Origin: Natronolimnohabitans innermongolicus JCM 12255
GTDB taxonomy: Archaea > Halobacteriota > Halobacteria > Halobacteriales > Natrialbaceae
Direction of reading: 5' to 3'
DNA: 56,153 nt
NCBI RefSeq assembly: GCF_000337215.1
Contig: NZ_AOHZ01000035.1
Location: 37,387-93,539 of the forward strand
A program made the position numbers and the translations under genes. Positions 17,894-28,900 of this stretch are shown one piece after another; the stretch's first letter is position 1, and every line of letters starts with the position of its first letter. The notes below the pieces were generated by a model. That model searched no databases. It worked only from the letters and a program-made list of their open reading frames with translations, and was not told where the DNA came from.

Positions 17894-18265
17894 CTATTTT
17901 GGATTTACTGGTGCAATGTACTCGTTTCTCCACGATTCGCCATCACGCCATTGCCAATAATAATAGTGATAGCCAGGTTTGGTCTCCTTGACGGTAATGT
18001 AAGCTCCACTCGTAGGCACTTTTTTGTAGTCTTTTGGATCAGTAGAGACATCACGATCTTCAAGGTTTTCGAGTTCGTCTGCATCTACTTCTTCTTCTGC
18101 TCGCTTCTGATCAAGTTCGTGATTACGCTTCTCTCGTTTCCAGGCTGCGAGGTTGTCAGCATACTCCGAAATCACATCGAGTCGCTCTGGTGATTGACTA
18201 TTAAGTGGGTCGAGAATATAGTCGGGTAACTCTGGTGTGGGTGGCATTGTTGGGTCGTCATTCAT
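17894..18265 (-). CDS. Small DUF6788-like hypothetical protein
   Basis: The 123-residue protein has an acidic, charged N-terminal half (coiled-coil-like around 45-72). Its compact C-terminal domain carries the aromatic pattern PGYHYYYWQWRDGE and ends near YIAPVNPK. That domain matches what I recall of DUF6788, a small domain frequent on haloarchaeal plasmids; function unknown. The start ATG lies inside one arm of a perfect 14-bp inverted repeat, suggesting autoregulation or a mobile-element boundary. Confidence 0.65.
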   Translation of the reverse strand: MNDDPTMPPTPELPDYILDPLNSQSPERLDVISEYADNLAAWKREKRNHELDQKRAEEEVDADELENLEDRDVSTDPKDYKKVPTSGAYITVKETKPGYHYYYWQWRDGESWRNEYIAPVNPK

Positions 18266-18311
18266 AGTTACCCCACGGGAGGAAACTTTTTCAATCTGTG
18301 GGGTAACTATG
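18263..18311. repeat. Perfect 14-bp inverted repeat over a start codon
   Basis: CATAGTTACCCCAC at 18263-18276 is repeated in reverse complement at 18298-18311, with a 21-bp centre containing GAAAAAG on the minus strand. The left arm contains the start codon of the DUF6788-like gene. The spacing fits a dimeric repressor operator covering a leaderless promoter, or the end structure of a small mobile element. The following stretch to 18599 is AT-rich and has no gene that I can support. Confidence 0.7.
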
Positions 18312-18599
18312 GTCTCAAATACAAGAAAATTTGACTTTCATTATATCTTTTCATTTTCTTGATTGGGTGGAAATATGTACGACAAGTCAATTAATTTCTA
18401 GAATCATTTAAGAAATACAGAAGATATATGCTCCATCTCGATAGATCGCCGTTCGATAATCAATGAGCAACTTAGGGAATCGAAATCAAAAATTCTCTCG
18501 AACAGGTTGGAGTTGGCACCTCCCGTTGAACAGTAGTTTCACCACAATTCTACACAGCGAGATTGGCCAATTTGGATCTAGTAGAGGTCAGATCTCTCT

Positions 18600-19010
18600 A
18601 TGACAGCAAGAGATCCTCCTACTGGTGAACAACAGAAACCCATTGCCCTTCGACAGCGAGTGGTACGTAGTGGTCTCGCATCGTTCCTTATTCTCTCGCT
18701 TGTCGCTGTAGACCCCGTTTTGGCTCAAGACAGCGTCGTGTGTGACGCTGAAGGCTTGCCAGACATGATCTCTGGATTCTTCCAGATTACGACTGCGCTC
18801 GGAATTATGGGATTGGTTGTGGTCTGGCAGGCTGATTCACTCGTCGAGATGTTCACGATGAACATCGAGCAGAAAAAGAGCCTCAAACAGCACAAGAGGA
18901 CGGCGATGAAGTCTGCTGTTATCCTCGTGATCCTTGGACCGCTGTACACGGTTGCTGGATCGGCAATGGGGCTGCCACTTGCCGAGTGTGTTGACCTCGT
19001 TCCGTGGTAA
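18600..19010 (+). CDS. VirB2/TrbC-like small membrane protein
   Basis: The protein has 136 residues. A hydrophobic segment at about 25-42 ends in Ala-Gln, consistent with a signal sequence. After a Cys-containing loop come two further membrane segments: about 62-80 (ALGIMGLVVVWQADSL) and about 105-125 (SAVILVILGPLYTVAGSAM), separated by a basic loop rich in Lys. Size, topology and position at the head of a VirB-like operon match VirB2/TrbC-type pilin subunits of archaeal conjugation systems. Sequence evidence for pilin identity is weak on its own. Confidence 0.6.
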   Translation: MTARDPPTGEQQKPIALRQRVVRSGLASFLILSLVAVDPVLAQDSVVCDAEGLPDMISGFFQITTALGIMGLVVVWQADSLVEMFTMNIEQKKSLKQHKRTAMKSAVILVILGPLYTVAGSAMGLPLAECVDLVPW

Positions 19011-19072
19011 CTCACCATCGCACTCTGGATTGTCTCTGATTCACTCCGCTCGTGCATCACACTCGTCCTCAC

Positions 19073-20749
19073 ATGGTTGCGGTGCTCGCTCTCGTTGCCG
19101 TCACGCTCACGTTTGCAGGGGTGACTGCCGTGAGTGCTGACTCTCCACCACGACCAGGCACTGACGACAGTGAGTTAGACGTTAACGAGACGGCGACGCT
19201 CTGGTCGAAAGCTCCGAATGAGTGTCTCAGTGATGCCGAGTACGAGGAACGATACGATGAGCAGCGAACGGCCATGCAGGAACTCGGCAATTGCACGGAT
19301 ATCACGTTCAAAGAACCTCCAGATACCGCTGAACGCTGGACCGCATATGATTACGAGTCACTCGAGGGTGGAAATGCAGAGACTTCGATCTATCCTACCC
19401 ATGCAGAGCTAACAGATTCTGTCCTCATCGCCGATGCACACGCGACGACGTTCTCGATCCAGCCGTCGACGAGAACACACATAGACGAAAATAGGACCGT
19501 TCACTACATTGCACCGGAAGGCGAACTCAGTGGATTCGTCGATTATCGTGTTCGTCTCGACAGCAACTCGTCAATCCAAGACCACGGAATCGACGCAGCC
19601 CGCCTCTTACACGATGGCGACGTGGTCGAGACCACAGGAGGAACACAGACTCCGACATTCGAATATGCACTCGATCGTGGTGGCCCGGCAACACTCACAC
19701 TCGAGGCGGATATCAGCGCTCGAGTCGAACGCGATCGTGGCAATGAGACGGAGGTCATCACCGACCAGGTGACCGTCTCTCAGGACCTCGATGTGGAGGT
19801 TTACGATCTACGGGCGTCGATCTACCACGCATCGTATCCAAACGGCGACAGCGGTGTTGCACTCTATCAGACCCAACCGTGGCATGGATACACGCTTTCG
19901 GATGATGGTGAGGCGAACGTCCGTGGTGTGTGGCGATACTACACGGCTCGAGATACCAACTGGGACGATCTCATACACTCGAACCGGGATGGCCGAGAGA
20001 CGACACAATCCGACGCTCTACCCGTATACGTCCACGCGTATCCATCCGAGCTAGGCCCACGTTCGGAACCTATCCGTGATGGTCCCGACATTCTCGAGAT
20101 CTGGGGGACAGAGAGTTCGTCTCCAGAACCCTCGATTCACGAGAATGTCGATATCGACGTCGTCTCCGAGTCCTACACCCGTTCTTCCGGTCTTGCTCTC
20201 CGGTACGATGGCATCGATCGAGATGCTATCAGGGTCGACGGGATTGTTCGCGGTGTCTCAGCAGAAATCATTGAACCCGATGGAGGGTCGGAACGGGAGA
20301 TACGCGAGAGTGACCTCTCTATCGAAATCATCGAATCGAATGCGACTGCAGTGACGTTGCAGATCGAGCTTCGTGATGCTGAGACGGGAGCGCCGATCAT
20401 GCTCGAGAGCCCGTTCGATGACCCTCGATTCTCACTGATTGGTGCTGCTTCGCGTGAGGGCTACATTACGATCGGCGATCAGCAGGTGCGAACGAACGCA
20501 GCTGGCATCGCTGAGGTAACTGTCCACCAGCCGGGCATCTACACCGCAGAGTACCATCCAGGTTCGTGGCGCTCGCACAACCCGGCCTATATCGGAGATA
20601 CAGCCACAGAAACGTGGCATCCGTTGGCCACCCCGACAGGCTGGTTCACACTGTTAGTCGATCTTATCCGGTATGCCATTCCCTTTGCTGTCGCACTGTA
20701 CGCAGCGAAGCGGATCGGCTCGTTCTTGAAAATGAGAGATACGTTATGA
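19073..20749 (+). CDS. Secreted/membrane-anchored conjugation-cluster protein
   Basis: ATG 19073 (558 residues) is preferred over GTG 19052 because it directly opens a signal peptide (VAVLALVAVTLTFAGVTAVSA). The mature part is acidic and beta-rich, probably Ig-like repeats, with several NxT/NxS sequons, and it runs on the outside of the cell. One membrane helix near the C-terminus (LIRYAIPFAVALYAAKRIGSF) anchors it. It lies between the VirB2-like gene and a lipoprotein gene and overlaps the latter by ATGA, so it is part of the conjugation operon. I do not recognise a named family. A surface contact or channel role is inferred from topology and context. Confidence 0.7.
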   Translation: MVAVLALVAVTLTFAGVTAVSADSPPRPGTDDSELDVNETATLWSKAPNECLSDAEYEERYDEQRTAMQELGNCTDITFKEPPDTAERWTAYDYESLEGGNAETSIYPTHAELTDSVLIADAHATTFSIQPSTRTHIDENRTVHYIAPEGELSGFVDYRVRLDSNSSIQDHGIDAARLLHDGDVVETTGGTQTPTFEYALDRGGPATLTLEADISARVERDRGNETEVITDQVTVSQDLDVEVYDLRASIYHASYPNGDSGVALYQTQPWHGYTLSDDGEANVRGVWRYYTARDTNWDDLIHSNRDGRETTQSDALPVYVHAYPSELGPRSEPIRDGPDILEIWGTESSSPEPSIHENVDIDVVSESYTRSSGLALRYDGIDRDAIRVDGIVRGVSAEIIEPDGGSEREIRESDLSIEIIESNATAVTLQIELRDAETGAPIMLESPFDDPRFSLIGAASREGYITIGDQQVRTNAAGIAEVTVHQPGIYTAEYHPGSWRSHNPAYIGDTATETWHPLATPTGWFTLLVDLIRYAIPFAVALYAAKRIGSFLKMRDTL

Positions 20750-21582
20750 CAATTCAACAGACATCACTTGATAGGCGCACGGTTCTCGGAAGCATACTCG
20801 TCGGGATCACTACTGGACTTGCTGGTTGTTCTGCGTTGAGTCATTCTGATGACGACCCATCGACAGACTCCGGTGGAGACATTCTCCAGAGTGTCGCGGT
20901 CGAAGGACTCGAGCTCGTGGTTGAACTCGAACGGGATGCGGTTGACCAGCTGAATCTCATCGATCCCTCTGGCGAGCTGTTTGCTCACCAAACGATTGAA
21001 TCGGGGGTATCCCGAACAACGCTCGAGATCGGGACGGACTATCCTATTGGCGAATACGAACTCATTGGGCTTGCAGACGAGGAGACCGTTGAGACGACGT
21101 CGATTACGCTCGAACCGGACCTCGAGTTAACAGAACTTCGGTTGGCCAGGAATCACCCTGAGGAGATGTACGAGGGTGCGAGAGACTCCAGTACGGAAGC
21201 AGAGGCGATACTCACTGTGACGAATCGGGGAACTGGGCCGACCGCAGCTACCGCGCTTCGGTTCGAAGGTGATGTCCCCTTCCCGTCACATGAGAGCTAC
21301 GATGAGGCGGGTGAGAGTGGGATCCACGATCCGGAGAGCGACTTTGGAGCGGATGCAGAGTCAATAGCTCTTCCTGCAGGTGAGACAGTACTGATCTACA
21401 GCAACACACTCCCCTTTTCGCCAGCGAGCACACGGTCGAAGTGTGACTCGATCGGACGGGATGGACAGTTCACCGTCCGCCTCTCTACAAGCCATGCTAT
21501 AGATCACTCCCTTGACTACGTTATCCACTATCTCGGCACCGGTCCTGATGATTGTGAGATTGAAATTGAGGGGCCATTGTAA
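20746..21582 (+). CDS. Tat-exported lipoprotein
   Basis: ATG 20746 overlaps the previous stop (ATGA) and gives 278 residues. The opening SLDRRTVLGSILVGITTGLAGC has the twin-arginine motif and a lipobox Cys, so this should be a Tat-exported lipoprotein facing the cell exterior. The mature part is acidic with beta-strand spacing and a later NRGTGPTAATALRFEG segment typical of Ig-like haloarchaeal lipoproteins. A longer frame upstream to 20566 overlaps the previous gene and is not needed. The stop overlaps the next start (TAATG). Confidence 0.8.
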   Translation: MTIQQTSLDRRTVLGSILVGITTGLAGCSALSHSDDDPSTDSGGDILQSVAVEGLELVVELERDAVDQLNLIDPSGELFAHQTIESGVSRTTLEIGTDYPIGEYELIGLADEETVETTSITLEPDLELTELRLARNHPEEMYEGARDSSTEAEAILTVTNRGTGPTAATALRFEGDVPFPSHESYDEAGESGIHDPESDFGADAESIALPAGETVLIYSNTLPFSPASTRSKCDSIGRDGQFTVRLSTSHAIDHSLDYVIHYLGTGPDDCEIEIEGPL

Positions 21583-22724
21583 TGTCGTGGTCACTCTCGG
21601 ATATCGGGATCAAGTGGTTCGAAGATGCAGTTGACAAACTCATCGAATGGTTTCAGGAGGGATTGGCAGATGGATATGATGCCGTCACGGCACAGGTTTT
21701 CGGCACGCCAACACCGGAGACGGATGGTGCATTCGTGTTTGGTCAGCCGTCGAACACACCGTGGGAAGAGATCCACGGCAATCTTGTTGCGGGGGAGATC
21801 ATGCTCGTCTCCCTGCTGTTGCTCGTGATGTGTGTCCAGGGCAGACATACGATCCGGATCTTCAATATCGGCAGTGCGTACGAGACGCGAAAGGCAAAGC
21901 GCAGTGCCTGGACAGGTGCGTTCCTGATCGTAACGTGGTACTGGGTCGCTGTGTTAGCGCTCTATCTCGTCGACGGCTTCACCATTGCCCTTATTCCAGA
22001 CATTTCGACAGTGACTGCCACAATGATTGAATTGCTCCGCTTAACCGTTTCAAACCCAGCGCTTGCTCTCTTCCTCACTGGAGTTGGAGCTATCGCCATG
22101 TGGATCTTGCAGGCACTGTTTTTCCTTCGCGAAATCCTGTTGTACATCTTGATCTATGCGATGCCAATCGGTATCGCATTGGCCTACGGGAATCTCCCCG
22201 TCGTCTCTCACATCGCCCGCACGGTCTGTATGAAGTTCGTACCGCTTGCGATTATGCCGATTCCAGTGGCGCTGCTGTTCAAAGGGTATGAACTCCTGTT
22301 CAGTGAGGGGACGGACTCGGCGCTTGTTCCGGATAGTTCGTTCCTGAGCTACCTCATCGCGGTTACGCTGCCACTCCTTTCGATCCTCATCGTCTGGAAG
22401 CTGTTCAAGTACGCCAGTCCGATGACGACGAAGATCATCGGAGCGACGACCAAGGGCGCAGTAACAGCTGGCGCAGCCGTTGGGGCCGGTGTTGTTGCAG
22501 GCCCTGCTGCAGCAGCCACGACTGCGGCGTGGGGACCGAAAGCGGCCGCTGGCTATACGGCTGCGTCGAAGATGCGCCAAGGCGGTGGCTCATCCCAACA
22601 GTCTGGAAACTCGAGCGGCGGCAGCGGAGGACGAACCGACCACGATAACGTTGCGACAGATGCGTACGGCCAGGAAGGCGTCCCGGCGTACCGTCGCACC
22701 GAGAACGATCCGGGGTATTACTGA
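21582..22724 (+). CDS. VirB6/TrbL-like polytopic membrane protein
   Basis: The 380-residue protein has about six to seven hydrophobic segments: near 68-86, 105-140, 148-190, 193-208, 220-236 and 250-270. A Gly/Ala-rich stretch (TKGAVTAGAAVGAGVVAGPAAAA) and a disordered Ser/Gly/Gln tail follow. This is the topology of VirB6/TrbL inner-membrane channel proteins of type IV secretion, and the gene sits immediately before the VirB3-like and VirB4 genes. The assignment rests on topology and gene order rather than a clear signature. Confidence 0.65.
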   Translation: MSWSLSDIGIKWFEDAVDKLIEWFQEGLADGYDAVTAQVFGTPTPETDGAFVFGQPSNTPWEEIHGNLVAGEIMLVSLLLLVMCVQGRHTIRIFNIGSAYETRKAKRSAWTGAFLIVTWYWVAVLALYLVDGFTIALIPDISTVTATMIELLRLTVSNPALALFLTGVGAIAMWILQALFFLREILLYILIYAMPIGIALAYGNLPVVSHIARTVCMKFVPLAIMPIPVALLFKGYELLFSEGTDSALVPDSSFLSYLIAVTLPLLSILIVWKLFKYASPMTTKIIGATTKGAVTAGAAVGAGVVAGPAAAATTAAWGPKAAAGYTAASKMRQGGGSSQQSGNSSGGSGGRTDHDNVATDAYGQEGVPAYRRTENDPGYY

Positions 22725-23825
22725 ATGACACGAGATCACGATGCAGCTGGCCGTCGAATCATGGATGAGCTGGGTGAAGAGAGTCGCATACCGATTCTGA
22801 ACATCGAGGAGGGAGACGTCTATGTACTCCTTGGCTTCCCGATCGCTGGCCTCCTCTTTGGTGGGCTCACGGGACTCGATGGTGCGATCTTACCGTTCGT
22901 CTTACTCGGTGTCGTCCTTGGTGGGTCGATCGTCTACGCGTCACCCAACCACCTCCCGGCGTCGACGTGGCTGGGAGACGTCTACCGTCACTACTGCAAG
23001 CGGCCTCGGTTTACGTACAGCACGGAGGCCACAGCAGAGTCCACTGAAGCGAGTACCGAGGGCGGACTCGTGAGCTATACGCCGTTCAAACCGGACGAGC
23101 GAACACAGGACCTCACGAACATCAGGCGAGCGTGGCCTGGTGCCGGTGCAATCGAGCGCTCAGATGGCGCGATGGAAGCCTACCTCGAGATCGATCCCGG
23201 GAACATGGACTTCGCGATGTCCGGTGACTGGGCACAGATTCAGCAACTCGGCGAGGAGTTCGCGAATAAGGAACTCGACTTCACGCTCAAATTCCACGCC
23301 ACGACGCGGTCGTTCCCAGTCGAGAAGCTGATCGAGCGAATCGATGGGCGGCTCACTGACAGCGACGTCAAGCAAAACCCGATCTTCAAAGAGTTACTCG
23401 AGGAGTATCGAGAGCAACGTCCGCGAGATCTCGAGGGGACCCAACAGGTACGGTATTTCATCGGCGTCGAAGTCGACCCCTTCGAGGTCTACGATCGGTA
23501 CCAGGACGAACAATCTCCTGCAGAGAAGCTCACCTCGTTTCCGGTGGTCGGCTTCCTGTTCAATCCGTTCGTGACCCGTCGCAGCGACATGACCGACGCG
23601 GAGATCCGGGCGGCCATGTTCGAGAAACTCGAGAACCGCTGCCACGGTCTCCAGACGGAATTCATCCAGAAGGCATCAGGATGGTCCGCTCATCGGCTTA
23701 CGACGGTCGAACTATTCGTCCTTTCACTGGACTTCTGGAACGGCGAGGAACACGAATACGACGATGGAGCGGATGCAATTCGTGATCATCCGACTATTGA
23801 TCATCAACGGAGGGTCGATCAGTGA
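22725..23825 (+). CDS. VirB3-like membrane protein
   Basis: The protein has 366 residues. Two adjacent hydrophobic segments near 30-47 and 52-68 sit close to the N-terminus (VLLGFPIAGLLFGGL and LPFVLLGVVLGGSIVYAS), as in VirB3/TrbD. The rest is a soluble, acidic domain that resembles the N-terminal part of VirB4-type proteins. It starts one base after the previous stop and ends with a GTGA overlap with the VirB4 gene, so the two are translationally coupled. VirB3 and VirB4 commonly act together or are fused. Confidence 0.6.
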   Translation: MTRDHDAAGRRIMDELGEESRIPILNIEEGDVYVLLGFPIAGLLFGGLTGLDGAILPFVLLGVVLGGSIVYASPNHLPASTWLGDVYRHYCKRPRFTYSTEATAESTEASTEGGLVSYTPFKPDERTQDLTNIRRAWPGAGAIERSDGAMEAYLEIDPGNMDFAMSGDWAQIQQLGEEFANKELDFTLKFHATTRSFPVEKLIERIDGRLTDSDVKQNPIFKELLEEYREQRPRDLEGTQQVRYFIGVEVDPFEVYDRYQDEQSPAEKLTSFPVVGFLFNPFVTRRSDMTDAEIRAAMFEKLENRCHGLQTEFIQKASGWSAHRLTTVELFVLSLDFWNGEEHEYDDGADAIRDHPTIDHQRRVDQ

Positions 23826-25960
23826 TCGACGCACTCCCCGATCCAGGGACGCAGGCTGGGATTGCCCTCTACATAGGTGCAACGGCATTGCTCACGCTTC
23901 TCGTGAAGTGGGGATGGGACCGCTGGCGAGCTGAAGACGTCGAAGAAGTCGAACTCGCGGATCTCCTCGAGGAGGCGACCGTCGAAGACGGCCTCGAAGA
24001 GGGTCAGGTCCTCGACGACATCGCAGAACATCATCAACACGTCGTCGCACCGGCGGCGATCGAGTGGGATACGCGGACCGCTCGCGTCGGTGATCAGTGG
24101 ACGTCCACACTCTACATCGCCGATTACCCGGATTACCCGAAAGACGGCTATCTGACCGAACTCTTCGAGCTCACGGACGTCGAGTTCGATCTGACGGTCC
24201 ATATCACCCCGAAGAGTCAGCAGCAGGCTCGAGACGAACTCCAGCGAGTGGCCGACGACCTCCAGGCCGATGCTGACCTCGAGAGTACTGTTCGCGGGAG
24301 CTATCTTCAGGAGCGAGCCAACGAGGCGCTCTCGACGTACAAGAGCGTCGAGAACGGGAGTCGGGTGTTCGAGCAAGGCATGTTCATCACGGTGCGATCG
24401 GAGTCACGTGATGAACTTCGTGACGCCGTCCGGACGGTTCGGAGCCGGCTTCGTGAACAACCCGCTGGGCTCTCGCCGAAGACAGCAATTTGCAAACAAG
24501 ACCTCGCCATCCAGGCTGCAGCCCCAATCGGTCCCAACCCGTTTGACCGGGAGGCCACAGCACTCGGTGGTGCGGTCGGTGCGTTGCTCGCGTCGCCACA
24601 CAACGCCACAATCCTTGAGGACGGCGGCGTCGAGTTCGGTGTTCACTGGAAGAACCAGAGCCCGGTCGTCATCGACCCGTTCGCTCGAGAGAACGGCTAT
24701 GCGATGTTCACGATCGGTGACCCAGGCTCTGGGAAATCGTTCGGCTCGAAACAGAACTTCATCCGCTCGATCGAGCAAAGCGAGGACCGAATCGGGATCA
24801 TCCTCGAGCCGCTGAACAACTGGGCCGGTGTCGCCGAAGCCCTCGGTGGTGAGCGAATCACAATCGGCGGGGAGATGGGTTTGAATCCCCTCGAGATCAA
24901 GCCCACTCCCGAGCGTGTCCAACGGGCGATGGGGAAGGACGCCAGCCCGTACCGTGAAAAGCTCGATAGCGTGATGAGCTTCCTCTCGAACTACTTCGCG
25001 CTTCGAGGGATCACGCTCGGTGACCGCCGGACGACGTTGGAGACGGCGATCGAGCGTGCCTATTCACGCAACGGCATCACCGACGATATCGCGACTCATC
25101 ACAACGAGAGCCCGACGATGCGGGACGTCCTCGACATCCTCGAGGAGATGGTCGAGACGCCGACGGAGTACGTCGTGCGGACAGACGAGGAAGCGACGAA
25201 GATCGGGGAAGACGCGACGTGGCTTATCGATCAGCTCCGCCCGTTCGCAGAAGACGGCCGATACGAGAACCTGGGTCGAGAGACCGAATTCGACATTCGC
25301 GACGAGAAGGTGATCTATCTCGACCTCGCCCAGCAGGAGGGTAGTCTCGGTGGAAGTACGAGTCTCGTCATGCAGTTGTTGATCTCACTGGTCTACGAGC
25401 GTGCGAAAGAGACGGACAAAGAGGTCGTCTTCGTCATCGACGAGGCTCGCTACATCATGCAGGACGCGGCGAGTCTCGAGTACCTCGAGATCGTCTTCCG
25501 TCACCACCGACATCACAACCTCTCGATCCGACTCGTCACACAGACTGTCGACGAGTTCTTCCAGCATCCAGAGTCGGAAGCGATCATCGACCAGTGTGCG
25601 ATCAAGCAGTTCCACCACCTCGACGGGATGGACCGCGAGTGGGCCAACGAGTTCGGCCTCAACTCGGCACAGATGCGCTTCGTCCAGGAGGCCGTTCCCG
25701 GCAACGACCGGACGGGCTATTCAGAGGCGCTCGTCGGCGTCGACGGTGAGTGGCGAGGAATCGAAGTTCGAGCGATGGAGGACGAGACGGCTGTGATCGA
25801 CTTCGATCCGAAAGCCCAGTCTCAAGCAGACCTCCCAGGACGATCCAGTGAGACATCTCGAGAGTTCTCCGAGAGTAGGGCGTTGTTCACTCCGTCACAG
25901 GTGACACAGCCGACCCAGACAGATGGCGGTGAGGCTGAAGGTGAGAACACGGATGACTAG
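23822..25960 (+). CDS. VirB4-like conjugation ATPase
   Basis: The start is GTG 23822 and the product has 712 residues. A membrane helix lies near 14-32 (IALYIGATALLTLLVKW). Walker A IGDPGSGKSFGSK comes near 297-309, Walker B VVFVIDEARYIM near 534-545, and a TQTVDEFF segment near 578 corresponds to the motif after Walker B in VirB4/TraC. VirB4 ATPases power assembly and substrate transfer in type IV secretion and associate with the inner side of the membrane. It is flanked by the VirB3-like and VirD4-like genes. This is one of the strongest assignments in the conjugation module. Confidence 0.92.
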   Translation: MIDALPDPGTQAGIALYIGATALLTLLVKWGWDRWRAEDVEEVELADLLEEATVEDGLEEGQVLDDIAEHHQHVVAPAAIEWDTRTARVGDQWTSTLYIADYPDYPKDGYLTELFELTDVEFDLTVHITPKSQQQARDELQRVADDLQADADLESTVRGSYLQERANEALSTYKSVENGSRVFEQGMFITVRSESRDELRDAVRTVRSRLREQPAGLSPKTAICKQDLAIQAAAPIGPNPFDREATALGGAVGALLASPHNATILEDGGVEFGVHWKNQSPVVIDPFARENGYAMFTIGDPGSGKSFGSKQNFIRSIEQSEDRIGIILEPLNNWAGVAEALGGERITIGGEMGLNPLEIKPTPERVQRAMGKDASPYREKLDSVMSFLSNYFALRGITLGDRRTTLETAIERAYSRNGITDDIATHHNESPTMRDVLDILEEMVETPTEYVVRTDEEATKIGEDATWLIDQLRPFAEDGRYENLGRETEFDIRDEKVIYLDLAQQEGSLGGSTSLVMQLLISLVYERAKETDKEVVFVIDEARYIMQDAASLEYLEIVFRHHRHHNLSIRLVTQTVDEFFQHPESEAIIDQCAIKQFHHLDGMDREWANEFGLNSAQMRFVQEAVPGNDRTGYSEALVGVDGEWRGIEVRAMEDETAVIDFDPKAQSQADLPGRSSETSREFSESRALFTPSQVTQPTQTDGGEAEGENTDD

Positions 25961-28900
25961 TCGTAAGTACCTGAAGATCACGCCGTCGTCCGAGCCCATT
26001 CAGCGAACGGACGTTCCAGCTACGTTGGAGAGCCTCCACAAGCTCTCGAACCCAGCTGCGACGAGCTTTTGGAACCGAGCGGATCCACGGGTAGACACTG
26101 CACCACCGACGTTTGAGTTCCTCGTCGTCTCTGCGGGGACTGACGAGCCAGTTGAGTTCTACTACGGGGTTGACCAGGAGGCACACGTCAAGACACTCGA
26201 GAAACGCCTCACGTCGATCTGTCCACACAGTTTCACCATCACGAAGACAGAGCTCGATCTCGAGGAAGCGCTCGTATCCGAGAGAGACATTTCACAAGAA
26301 GAGCACTCCGACCTCGAGCTGGACGAACAGCAGTCTTCGGGCGACGATTCTCTGGTCGGCCCGAAGGGAGACTACGAGCATGTCGAGCCTTCTCCGCTCG
26401 GAATCGAGTGGATGGGCAAAACCGGCCGCAAAGAAGACTGGATGACAACGATCACACCCTTCGTGATCGATGAACCGGACGAAGAATACGATGCAGAGCG
26501 TCCTCCGTTATCAGCGATTGTTGATGCACTGCACGAGATGACGGTGCCGACCACGTATCAAGTCGTCTGGCAACGCAAGCCGGACTGGCGAGACGACGCT
26601 GAAATCCGTAAATCGAATCTTCGCGATGGGCGCGACACGTGGACTGAAGACCTCATCGGCTCGTGGCTCGAACCCGTCGACGCCGATCCCGAAGAGCGTG
26701 AACTGTCTCAGGAGACCCAAAACCGGATTCGCCGAATCGAGAGCAAACATCCCCGGAGGACGTTCACTGTAAATGTGCGGGCAGTCGCGATGGGAGATCC
26801 AGACGATACTGATCTTCACGCAGAAATCGAGCAACTGAAGTCGTCGTTAGATCCGCTCGAGGGGCCGTTCTACGAACTCGTTGGCCGTCGAATTCGTGAG
26901 AAGAGTATCCTGTCGAGGCGGAAAGCAAAGCGAGCACAACGGCACCTCGAGCGAGTGCTCAATACGGAGGTCGTCACTGGTGGCAGGAAAACCCGGCCTG
27001 ATCTCGTGTTTAACGCCGACGAACTCGCGAATCTGGTAGTCGTTCCCGGCGGAGAGGACTTGACCGTCGACGGGTCACGTGGTGTGCGTTCAGAGCAGCG
27101 GTCGCGAAACCCACTGCCACGGCCAAACCCCGACCTGATGGAGCAGTTCCGTGAGGGGATGGCGATCGGGTACGCACTCGACGAAAACGGGACTCCAGAG
27201 GACGAACCGACGCGGATTCCACCACAGTTGCTCCCGACACACTACCTTCGAGCAGCAACCACCGGCGCTGGAAAGTCGAAAGCACTCATCAACGACATGC
27301 TCTCACTCTATGAGAGTACTGACGGGCCGATTATCCTCGTCGATCCGAAAGGCGACGGAATGACCGAAAACTACCTCCGGGCACATACTCGCCGCTACGG
27401 CGTCGACGACCTCGAGGAGAACGTCCTCCACTTTTCGGTCCCGGATATCCTCCCTGGGTTTTCGTTTTTCAATCTCACACCTGGACTCTCACACGGACAA
27501 CGGCGTGTCGATGCTGTCCAACGGAAAGCCGATCACTACGAGGAGATCCTGAAGCTCGTGATGGGGCGAGACCGATACGAACGGGCAACGGCTTCCCCAC
27601 TGTTGATCGAGGCACTGATCAAGACACTGTTCGACGAGGACCACGGTCGAGAAAACGGACGCCATCGTGCGTCTTCAGACTACTTCGCTCATCAGCAACT
27701 CGAGCACGCACTCGATCAGCTCTGGCAGGCTGGACCACCCAACCTGAACGAGGACGCAATCCCGAACTCGAGCGATCCGGAAGTCACCCGAACGGTACGC
27801 CGCCAGCTCCAGTCTGACGGGCGGACGTTTGCGAACGTGATGGGCGGAGTCAGTAATCGATTCGCCTACATCTCACAGGATTCACACCTCCGACGAATCT
27901 TCAACAACACCGATCCGCAGTTCGACTTCAGGGAACTCCTCGACGAGAATCAGATCGTACTGTTCGATCTTGGCGATCTCCGTGATGATGCTGCACGAAT
28001 GCTGACCGGCGTTATTCTCACATCACTTGAGGATGCACTTCGGACACACGAGGACGACCTTGGCCAACGATCCGACGACTACGTTGTGAACCTCCTTATC
28101 GATGAAGCAGCGTCAGTCGTCGTTTCTGACGTCCTCAACGACTTACTCGAGAAAGGGCGCAGCTTCCGTCTGTCGGTCGGGCTCTCGATGCAGTTCCCAG
28201 AGCAGATGCAAGCAGAGGGTGGCCGACGTGTGTATCTGAACGCGCTCAACAACATCGGGAGTCCGATCCTTGGCAAGGTGAACGTCGACCGTGAGCTAGC
28301 ACGGGCGATGGCACACGAGGATCTCGATCCGACGGCCTTCGCGAACCGGGTGCGGTCACTGCCTCGAGGTGAGTGGATTGCCCAGCTCCCGAGCCCTGTG
28401 TTTGGAGAGACGGGTCCGTATCCGTTCAGTATCAAACCACTCCCCATCCCACCAGGTCATCCAGAGAGTGACGACCCGCTCTCTGAGTACGAAGAGCGGC
28501 AATTCCAGCGAGCGCTTGCTCGAGTCCACGACCGGACCCGACGGGAGTTTGGTGTTCACGAGTCGGCTGCACCGACCGCGGAGGCTCCGGAACCACTCCA
28601 GGACGTTCTTGGGGCGGACAGTTCGGACCTCGATCACGCACTTGCACACATTATTCGGAATCTCCAGCTTCGAGAGGACTCCCGTGAGGACAACGGCTGG
28701 GTAGACGCAAAAACCGTCGATGTAGAGCTACGAACGGCATTTGAGGAGCAAAATGCAAATGCCGATCTCCCCTCTTTCGAGGACCTCGCTGATATCCGTC
28801 AGCGGTCTCGTCTCATCGAGGTGGGGTTGAGTCAGGCATCTCGTGACGTCGCTGTTCGGCTTACAGACGCTGGTGAATCTGTTGTAGCACTTGACACCGG

